Program-made: the position numbers and the translations under genes | Shown: one piece after another, positions 57,958 through 64,000 of the stretch | How positions within the stretch are numbered: position 1 is the first letter of the stretch | Layout: the number at the start of each line of letters is the position of its first letter | NCBI RefSeq assembly: GCF_029814175.1 | Contig: NZ_CP122312.1 | Coordinates: 2,976,001-3,040,000, forward strand | Direction: 5' to 3' | DNA: 64,000 nt | DNA from: Halospeciosus flavus | GTDB lineage: Archaea > Halobacteriota > Halobacteria > Halobacteriales > Halobacteriaceae | The notes under the pieces: generated by a model | Databases searched by the model: none | What the model was told of the DNA's origin: nothing | Seen by the model: only the letters and a program-made list of their open reading frames with translations

Positions 57958-60129
57958 ATGGGTACGTGTATTATCTGCGGTGCCGACACCGCGGGCCACA
58001 TCTGCGACACACACGAAGAGGACGTCGTCTTCGAGTTCCGAGGCGACCGACCCGAACAGCTCGTCCCCGGCCGCTTCTACCGCGGCGAGGTCGACGGTTT
58101 CGCCGACTTCGGCGTCTTCGTCGACGTCGGCGAGGGCGTGACCGGCCTGCTCCACCGGAGCGAGATTCCGGGTCGCCTGGAGTCCCTCGACTGGGAACCG
58201 GGCGACAAGGTGTTCGTTCAGGTCGACGAGATCCACGACAACGGCAACGTCGACCTCTCGTGGTCCATCCGCCAGTCCGACCGCGAGTTCCGCGGCACGC
58301 TCGTCCACGACCCCGAGGCCGAGTCGACGGCCGAACTCCCCGAAGAGGAGACCGTCGAGGAAGCCGTCGAAGAAGCGGTGGAGAGAGAGGAGAAGGTCGA
58401 AGAGGAAGCCGAAGCGACCGAACCCGAGACCGAAGAGGCCGAAGAAGTCGTCGAGGAGACCGAGGCCGAACCCGAGGCTGAGACCGAGACCGAGGAGGTC
58501 GAAGAGGTCGAGGAAACCGAAACTGAGACCGAGGAGGTCGAAGAAGTCGAGGAAACCGAAACTGAGACCGAGGAGGTCGAAGAAGTCGAGGAAACCGAAA
58601 CCGAGGAAGTCGAGGCCGAGGAGAGCGAGGAACCCCTCGAAGTCTCCGTCGACGAACTCGAAGACCACGTCGGCGACCGCGTCGTCATCGAGGGCGAGGT
58701 CACGGGCGCGCGCCAGACGAGCGGCCCGACCGTCTTCGAGATCACCGACGAGACCGGCGCCGCCGACTGTGCGGCCTTCGAGGAGGCCGGCGTCCGCGCC
58801 TACCCCGAGGTCGAGGTCGACGACGTCGTCCGTCTGCTCGGTGAGGTCGAGCGCCGCCGTGGCGAACTCCAGGTCGAGACCGAGGACCTGGCCGTCCTCC
58901 ACGGCGAGGACCGCGAGGCCGTCCTCGCACGCCTCTCGGACGCGCTCGACCAGCGCGCCCACCCGACCGAGACGGCCCTCCTCGTCCACGACGAAGAGAT
59001 CGAACCCGTCCACGAGGACGTCGTCGCGGCCGCGACGGCCATCCGCCGCGCGGTCATCGAGTCCCGCCCCATCGTCGTCCGCCACACCGCGGACGTCGAC
59101 GGCTACATCGCCGGCTCGGCCATCGAGCGTGCCGTCCTCCCGCTCGTCCGCGAGGAGCACACGGCCTCCGACGCCGAGTACCACTTCTTCGACCGCCGCC
59201 CGCTCGACGCGTCCTTCTACGACGTCGACGAGGCGACCAACGACGTGACGGACATGCTCGAAGCGGCGGACCGCCACGACGAGAAGCACCCGCTGTTCGT
59301 CCTCGTCGGGACGGGGAGCACCCGCGAGTCCGTGGACGGCATCGAGTTCCTCGACCTCTACGACGCGCCGACGGTCGCCATCGACGGCGGCTACGCGGAC
59401 GGTGAGGCGGCCGACGCCGCGGACGTGCTCGTCTCCCCGACGCAGGCCGGCGGCGATCCCGTCGCGACGGGCACCCTCGGCACCCACGTCGGCGCCCTCG
59501 TCAACGACGACGTGCGCGGCGACCTCGAACACCTCCCCGCCATCTGCTACTGGGAGGAGATTCCCGAGACGTACGCCGACCTCGCGGCCGACGCGGGCGT
59601 CGAGACGGACGTGCTCGCGGACATCCGCGACGCCATCGCCCTCGAGGCCTTCTACCAGTCCTACGAGGACAAACGCGAACTCATCGCCGACCTCCTCTGG
59701 GAGGAGAACGTCGACCTCGCGTCCCACGTCGGCGACCAGTTCCGCGAGAAGATCGAGACCGAACTCGACACCGCGGAACCGCACCTCGAACCACGCAACG
59801 AGGCCGGGACGGCCTTCGAGGTCCTGAACGTGGACAACTTCACCCACCGCTACGACTTCCCGCCGGTCGCGCTCCTGCTCGACGGTCTCTTCCGCCGACG
59901 CAAGGACGAGATCGACGTACTGGTGGGCGCCGACTCCGACGAGATTCGCGTCCGCTCGACCGACCACGTGGACGTCCGGGCCGTCGGCGAGCGCGTCGCC
60001 GAGGAACTACCCGAGTCCGGCGTCACCCCGCTCGGTGCCGAGGACGGCCGCATCGAGTTCCTCGCCGGCGAGCGCGACGAGGTCATCGACCACGTCGTGA
60101 CGGCCATCGCGGACCAGCTCGCCGAGTAG
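57958..60129 (+). CDS. zinc/S1/OB/DHH-like fusion protein (RecJ-related, motifs degenerate)
   Basis: This protein of 723 residues runs: a CxxC...CxxH zinc knuckle (4-19), an S1 RNA-binding domain (about 36-105, with VDGFADFGVFVDVGEGVTGLLHRSEI), a Glu-rich disordered linker (120-220), an OB domain (225-320, GDRVVIEGEVTGARQTSG), and a DHH-like phosphoesterase part from about 345. The latter keeps TADVDGYIAG, the DxD motif, but the DHH triad appears as AIDGGYAD, so catalysis is doubtful. The layout resembles haloarchaeal RecJ-like or GAN-type proteins that act in replication or RNA processing. A CGTTTAGG box near 57925-57932 precedes it. Confidence 0.8.
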   Translation: MGTCIICGADTAGHICDTHEEDVVFEFRGDRPEQLVPGRFYRGEVDGFADFGVFVDVGEGVTGLLHRSEIPGRLESLDWEPGDKVFVQVDEIHDNGNVDLSWSIRQSDREFRGTLVHDPEAESTAELPEEETVEEAVEEAVEREEKVEEEAEATEPETEEAEEVVEETEAEPEAETETEEVEEVEETETETEEVEEVEETETETEEVEEVEETETEEVEAEESEEPLEVSVDELEDHVGDRVVIEGEVTGARQTSGPTVFEITDETGAADCAAFEEAGVRAYPEVEVDDVVRLLGEVERRRGELQVETEDLAVLHGEDREAVLARLSDALDQRAHPTETALLVHDEEIEPVHEDVVAAATAIRRAVIESRPIVVRHTADVDGYIAGSAIERAVLPLVREEHTASDAEYHFFDRRPLDASFYDVDEATNDVTDMLEAADRHDEKHPLFVLVGTGSTRESVDGIEFLDLYDAPTVAIDGGYADGEAADAADVLVSPTQAGGDPVATGTLGTHVGALVNDDVRGDLEHLPAICYWEEIPETYADLAADAGVETDVLADIRDAIALEAFYQSYEDKRELIADLLWEENVDLASHVGDQFREKIETELDTAEPHLEPRNEAGTAFEVLNVDNFTHRYDFPPVALLLDGLFRRRKDEIDVLVGADSDEIRVRSTDHVDVRAVGERVAEELPESGVTPLGAEDGRIEFLAGERDEVIDHVVTAIADQLAE
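58489..58599 (+). repeat. 39-bp tandem repeat in the Glu-rich linker
   Basis: Two full copies (58489-58527, 58528-58566) and one partial 33-bp copy (58567-58599) encode TEEVEEVEETETE. The copies differ by one base (GAGGTC versus GAAGTC). Length could change by slippage without breaking the frame. Confidence 0.9.
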
Positions 60130-60266
60130 ACCCGACTTCTCTCCGTTCTTTCGACGCCGCGTAGCCGTCGGCTCTCGACGTCGAGACGGAATCCGAGTAG
60201 CAGGACCCGGACGCCGGTCCCGGCGAACGACATCCTTTTCCTCGCGACACCACTGGTTTACACCTA

Positions 60267-61973
60267 ATGAGCTCCGACGCCGACAGCGGGTCAGACGCCT
60301 TCGAGGCCGCCTGTCGCGAACTCGTCGACCGCATCCTGACCGGCGAGGTCGGGAAGGACGACGTCGAGCAGGCGAAGATGGAGGTCTGCGGGAAGTACTC
60401 CTCTCCGAAGGTCCCCCAGCACAACGACCTGCTGGGCTTCGCCCCCGACGGCCGCCGCGAGGAACTGGAGGAGGTCCTCCAGCGCAAGCCCGTCCGGACG
60501 GCGTCGGGCGTCACGCCCGTCGCCATCATGACGAGTCCGCACCTCTGCCCCCACGGGAAGTGTCTCTACTGTCCCGGCGGGCCGGCCTCGGAGTTCTCGT
60601 CGGCGCAGTCGTACACGGGCCACGAACCCGCGGCGGCGCGCGGCGAGCAGAACGACTACGACCCCTACGGGCAGGTGATGCTCCGCCTGCACCAACTCCG
60701 CGAGATCGGCCACCCCGTCGACAAGGTCGAACTCATCGTCATGGGCGGGACGATGACCGCCCGCAGCCACGACTACCAGGAGTGGTTCACCAAGCGCGCC
60801 CTCGAAGCACTCAACGACTTCGACCCGGACACGGACCCGGACCCCGCCGAGGGGAAGAGCTTCGCGCAGGACCCCGACGAGTACGAGTTCCGGTACCTCG
60901 AAGACGTCAAGACCGAGAACGAGTTCGGGAACGTCCGCAACATCGGGACGACGTTCGAGACGAAACCCGACTGGTGTGACCCCGAGCAGATCGACCGGAT
61001 GTTGAACCTCGGCGGGACGAAGGTCGAGGTCGGCGTCCAGACGACCTACGAGCGCATCAACCGCGAGATGCACCGCGGCCACGGGATGCAGGCGTCGATG
61101 GACGCGAACCGCCGCCTGCGCGACGCCGCGTTCAAGGTCGGCTTCCACATGATGCCCGGTCAACCCGGCATGACCGAGGAGATGGTCGTCGAGGACTTCC
61201 GCCGACTCTTCGAGGAACCGGAGTGGCGCCCCGACTACCTCAAGATCTACCCGACGCTCGTCGTCCGCGGGACGCGGGTGTACGACCAGTGGAAGCGCGA
61301 CGACTTCGAACCGCTGAACAACGAGCGGGCGGCCGAACTCGTCGCCCGCGTGATGAAGGACCTCCCCCGGTACGTCCGCCTCCAGCGCGTCCAGCGCGAC
61401 ATCCCCGCGGACTTCATCGACGCCGGCGTGTGGAAGTCGAACCTCCGGCAACTCGCCTGGCAGAAGATGGACGAACACGGCTGGGAGTGTTCCTGCATCC
61501 GCTGTCGCGAGGTCGGCATGAACGACGAGGACCCCGAGAACGTCGAACTCGACGTGCTGGAGTACGAGGCCGGCGGCGGGAGAGAACACTTCATCTCCTT
61601 CGAGGACTTCGAGAAGGACCTGCTGGTGGGCTTTGCCCGTCTACGCTTCCCGAACGACCCCGTGCGCCGCGAACTCGACAACGCCGCGCTCCTGCGCGAA
61701 CTCCACGTCTACGGGACCGAGGTCACCGTCGGGGAGTCGCCACGCGACTCCGGAAACGCGAGCGGCGGCACGCCGCGAGCAGGCGACGAGAGCGAGGGCG
61801 ACCAGCACCAACACCAGGGCTACGGTCGCCGCCTGATGGAGCGCGCCGAGGACATGGCCCGCGACGCCGGCTACGACAAACTCTCGGTCATCTCCGGTAT
61901 CGGCGCACGCCAATACTACAAGCAGAAACTCGGTTACTACCAGGACGGGCCGTACGTCAGCAAGCGGCTCTGA
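60267..61973 (+). CDS. elp3: Elp3-type tRNA uridine-34 modification enzyme
   Basis: This protein of 568 residues combines a radical SAM domain and a C-terminal GNAT acetyltransferase. It adds a carboxymethyl-type group to wobble uridine in tRNA. The cluster motif is HLCPHGKCLYCPGG (Cys at about 94, 99 and 102), followed by VIMGGTMTARS and the conserved VEVGVQTTYERINREMHRGH. The acetyl-CoA loop is GYGRRLMERAED and the last strand HYYKQKLGY appears as QYYKQKLGYYQDGPYV. A disordered linker (about 492-522) interrupts the GNAT fold, as in other haloarchaeal homologues. A T5 run with a short hairpin follows at 61984-61998. Confidence 0.95.
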   Translation: MSSDADSGSDAFEAACRELVDRILTGEVGKDDVEQAKMEVCGKYSSPKVPQHNDLLGFAPDGRREELEEVLQRKPVRTASGVTPVAIMTSPHLCPHGKCLYCPGGPASEFSSAQSYTGHEPAAARGEQNDYDPYGQVMLRLHQLREIGHPVDKVELIVMGGTMTARSHDYQEWFTKRALEALNDFDPDTDPDPAEGKSFAQDPDEYEFRYLEDVKTENEFGNVRNIGTTFETKPDWCDPEQIDRMLNLGGTKVEVGVQTTYERINREMHRGHGMQASMDANRRLRDAAFKVGFHMMPGQPGMTEEMVVEDFRRLFEEPEWRPDYLKIYPTLVVRGTRVYDQWKRDDFEPLNNERAAELVARVMKDLPRYVRLQRVQRDIPADFIDAGVWKSNLRQLAWQKMDEHGWECSCIRCREVGMNDEDPENVELDVLEYEAGGGREHFISFEDFEKDLLVGFARLRFPNDPVRRELDNAALLRELHVYGTEVTVGESPRDSGNASGGTPRAGDESEGDQHQHQGYGRRLMERAEDMARDAGYDKLSVISGIGARQYYKQKLGYYQDGPYVSKRL

Positions 61974-61991
61974 ACGGGTGGCAGTTCTTTT

Positions 61992-62753
61992 TCAGAACGT
62001 CGCGTCGCAGAACCCACCGTCTACGGTGAGGATCTCGCCGGTGGTGTAACTCGCGGCGTCGCTGGCGAGGTAGATCGCCGCGCCGACGAGTTCCTCGGGC
62101 GTCCCCATCCGCCCCAGCGGCGAGCGCTCCTCGATGATCTGCACCCGGCGGCTCTCCTCGTCGTACTCGTCGGCGGTCTGTGGCGTCACGAAGAAGCCCG
62201 GACGGATCGCGTTGACCCGGATGTCGGGACCGAGTTCGGTCGCGGCGGCGCGGGTCAGGCTGTCGACGCCGCCCTTCGCCGCGGAGTAGGCGATTTGCTC
62301 GGGGTTCGCGACGCGCCCCGAGATGGAGGAGACGTTGACGATGGCGCCTTCGTCCATCGCGTCGGCGAAGACCTGCATCGTCCGGTAGACCCCGTCGAAT
62401 TGCACCGAGGTGACGTGGTCCCACTCCGCTTCTGTCACCTCCTCGATGGTCGAGCGGGCGATGGCTCCCGCCGAGTTGACGAGGACGTCGACGCGGCCGA
62501 ACTTGTCGACGACGGCGTCGCAGAGCGCCTCGACCGACGCGCGGTCGGTGACGTCGCACGTCCGTTCGAGCGACTCCGCACCCCGTTCGCGGATCTCGTC
62601 GGCGGTGTCCGCGACGGCCGACTCGGTCCGACTCGTCGGGACGACGGCGTGCGCACCGTCCTCGGCGAACCCGCGGGCGATACCGCGTCCGAGGCCGCTC
62701 GTCCCGCCGACGACGACGGCGACGGTCCCCGCGACGGTCACGCTCGCTCCCAT
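61992..62753 (-). CDS. short-chain dehydrogenase/reductase
   Basis: This NAD(P)-dependent oxidoreductase of 253 residues has the classic SDR pattern: GGTSGLGRGIA near 16-26, NSAGAIA near 92, catalytic Ser in VSSISG, and YSAAKGG with Tyr and Lys near 156-160. The end VDGGFCDATF is typical of glucose or 3-oxoacyl reductase-like members. Substrate cannot be assigned from sequence. It converges on elp3 with 18 bp between stops. Confidence 0.9.
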   Translation of the reverse strand: MGASVTVAGTVAVVVGGTSGLGRGIARGFAEDGAHAVVPTSRTESAVADTADEIRERGAESLERTCDVTDRASVEALCDAVVDKFGRVDVLVNSAGAIARSTIEEVTEAEWDHVTSVQFDGVYRTMQVFADAMDEGAIVNVSSISGRVANPEQIAYSAAKGGVDSLTRAAATELGPDIRVNAIRPGFFVTPQTADEYDEESRRVQIIEERSPLGRMGTPEELVGAAIYLASDAASYTTGEILTVDGGFCDATF

Positions 62754-62861
62754 CGCGACACCTCTATGTGATCGACTCGCATACCCGGGCAGTCACGACT
62801 AGTCGACAAAAAGCTTCGTCTGCGTGGTGTAGTGTGGCGGACGGTCGGCAGAGTGCGGGCG

Positions 62862-63644
62862 CTACAGCAGGCCGCCGGCGGTCACGTCGGGTGCGATGCC
62901 GTGTGGGGCCGTCAGTGGTGTGACGCTCACTTCTTCGTCGACGCAGGCGCGGCGGTCGGTCCCCTCCGGGTCGGGGATTCGGCGCTCGACGAACTCCTGC
63001 CAGAAGCGGGCCTCGACGTTCACTCCCGATTCGGTGACGGTCGCCTCCAGTTCGTACTCCTCGGAGGGACGGGTGACGCGGTACACCGGGTCGTCGGCGA
63101 TGTCGTCGGCCGGCGCGTTGACGCTGAGGTAGTCGGCGGTGGGGAGGACGTCGCCGCGGGCGAAGCGCGGGACGAGGTCCGCGGCGACGTCGGCCGCGAG
63201 GGTGAACTTCTCCGGTCCGGGGTCGTAGTGGCCGTCGTAGCTGAACTCCCAGTCGTACATCGAGAGGGCGACGGCGGGGAGTTCGAGGAAGCCGGCTTCC
63301 ATCGCCGCGCCGACGGTTCCCGAGCGCCCGAGGATGTGCGCGCCGAGGTTCGGTCCGTCGTTACACCCGGAGACGACGACGTCCGGGTCGCAGTCGAGGG
63401 CGGCGACGCCGAGTGCGACGCAGTCGGCGGGGGTCCCCGCGACCGCGTAGCCGTCGTCGCGCGTCTCGTAGGAGACGGCGCCGTGGGTCCGGGTCTGGCC
63501 CGTCCCGCTCTGGTTCTCCGCAGGGGCGGCGAGCGTCACGGACGCGACACCGCCGGCGTCGCGGAGGTGGTCGGCGACGACGCGAATCCCGGGTGCGTCG
63601 ATGCCGTCGTCGTTCGTCAGGAGGACGTCGAGACCGTCGGTCAT
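62862..63644 (-). CDS. surE: 5'/3'-nucleotidase SurE
   Basis: This metal-dependent phosphatase of 260 residues acts on nucleoside 5'- and 3'-monophosphates. The N-terminal motif is LLTNDDGIDAPG with the paired Asp. AAPAENQSGTG and VSGCNDGPNLG are the other metal and phosphate motifs. The family-specific ALSMYDWEFSYDGHYDPG follows. ATG 63644 is the start (a GTG lies one codon upstream). It lies downstream of hisD on the same strand, with 96 bp and a complex dyad between. Confidence 0.95.
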   Translation of the reverse strand: MTDGLDVLLTNDDGIDAPGIRVVADHLRDAGGVASVTLAAPAENQSGTGQTRTHGAVSYETRDDGYAVAGTPADCVALGVAALDCDPDVVVSGCNDGPNLGAHILGRSGTVGAAMEAGFLELPAVALSMYDWEFSYDGHYDPGPEKFTLAADVAADLVPRFARGDVLPTADYLSVNAPADDIADDPVYRVTRPSEEYELEATVTESGVNVEARFWQEFVERRIPDPEGTDRRACVDEEVSVTPLTAPHGIAPDVTAGGLL

Positions 63645-63695
63645 CACTTGAGGTAGCGTCGGGCACCTCCTTCGACCTGTCGCTCACCACCCCTT

Positions 63696-63728
63696 CAGTT
63701 GAACAGTTGTACAATCGTTCAACTGTTC
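63696..63728. promoter_or_regulatory. overlapping dyads between hisD and surE
   Basis: CAGTTGAAC (63696-63704) pairs with GTTCAACTG (63717-63725), and GAACAGTTG (63701-63709) with CAACTGTTC (63720-63728). TTGTACAA (63708-63715) is a self-palindrome in the centre. The AT-rich half-sites TTGAAC/TTGTAC repeat about every helical turn. It could be an operator for surE or a hisD terminator. Confidence 0.45.
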
Positions 63729-63740
63729 GGCTCGCCGTCG

Positions 63741-64000
63741 CTACTCCTCGTCTGCGTCCTCGAATCGGACGTCGACGCTGGCGGCGTGGGCCTCCAGTCC
63801 CTCGGCGGTCGCGAGCGTCGTGATCGTGTCGCGGAGGTCGCCGAGGGCGTCGCGGTCGAGACGCTGGACGGTCGTCGAGCGGACGAACGTGTCGACCGAG
63901 AGACCGCCGGTGAGTTTCGCCTTCCCGTTCGTCGGGAGGACGTGGTTCGTCCCGGTGGCGTAGTCGCCGGCCGCGACGGGCGTGTACGGCCCGAGGAAGA
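63741..64000 (-). CDS. hisD: histidinol dehydrogenase, C-terminal part
   Basis: This is the C-terminal 86 codons of histidinol dehydrogenase, which catalyses the last two oxidations in histidine synthesis. The visible part starts FLGPYTPVAAGDYATGTNHVLPT, the classic HisD motif with the active-site His and metal-ligand region, and continues LSVDTFVRSTTVQRL. It ends in an acidic tail. The rest lies beyond the window. The downstream dyad may regulate surE or end this message. Confidence 0.93.
   Translation of the reverse strand, partial: FLGPYTPVAAGDYATGTNHVLPTNGKAKLTGGLSVDTFVRSTTVQRLDRDALGDLRDTITTLATAEGLEAHAASVDVRFEDADEE

Noticed and set aside
58489..58599. Tandem repeats as a CRISPR array
   Set aside because: The units are contiguous, without spacers, in frame, and encode a Glu-rich linker.
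60130..60266. Intergenic stretch checked for a tRNA
   Set aside because: No T-loop GGTTCRANNCC with a matching acceptor stem was found here or in the other gaps of the window.

Overview
The window is chromosomal DNA from a halophilic archaeon (class Halobacteria). The evidence is GC- and GTC/GAC-rich codons, strongly acidic proteins, many GTG starts, TATA-like boxes about 27-33 nt before the start codons (leaderless transcription), haloarchaea-type small proteins, a dodecin closely resembling the Halobacterium one, an ISH3-family insertion sequence, and archaeal pelota and RqcH. The genus cannot be fixed from the sequence alone.

Layout. 1-10.8 kb: 3' end of deoC, a PQQ-propeller lipoprotein, an AI-2E family transporter, a tRNA methylthiotransferase, a GTPBP1-like GTPase, a frameshifted aldo/keto reductase, a Dna2-like nuclease-helicase and a thioesterase. 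10.8-17 kb: an MBL hydrolase and a ribosome-rescue neighbourhood (pelota, a DUF4013 membrane protein, RqcH). 17.2-19.5 kb: a GNAT gene cut by a 1,429-bp ISH3-type element with exact 5-bp target duplications. 19.5-28.9 kb: ZIP transporter, PanE-like reductase, IscA-like protein, dodecin, four membrane proteins, a class V aminotransferase and a beta-lactamase-fold protein. 29-37.6 kb: 5'-nucleotidase, universal stress protein, MscS channel, PAC2 chaperone, a fused YcaO protein, a TbsP-like regulator and a CHAT-domain protease-like protein. 37.7-42.9 kb: glyA and folD (one-carbon metabolism), small proteins, and a second frameshifted gene. 42.9-50.4 kb: DUF1028 protein, DASS transporter, PadR regulator and a second AI-2E transporter. 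50.5-64 kb: MgtC-like and AEC transporters, class III aminotransferase, MutY, thymidine kinase, a zinc/S1/OB/DHH-like protein, Elp3, SDR, SurE and the 3' end of hisD.

Three things stand out beyond the gene list. First, three intergenic loci (11591-11691, 17121-17203, 32703-32786) look like members of one structured small-RNA family: a closing stem, a tetraloop hairpin, a long stem whose paired sequence differs between copies, and a shared core. Two of them also share a promoter-like segment. A fourth, unrelated orphan structured locus lies at 45936-46044. Second, the insertion sequence carries at least ten perfect short-loop hairpins along its 1.4 kb, most inside the transposase reading frame. 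Third, two genes (aldo/keto reductase; a conserved protein at 42345) carry single clean frameshifts.

No tRNA, rRNA, CRISPR array or replication origin was seen. No gene-free stretch exceeds 300 bp; the longest, 45910-46170, holds the orphan RNA candidate.
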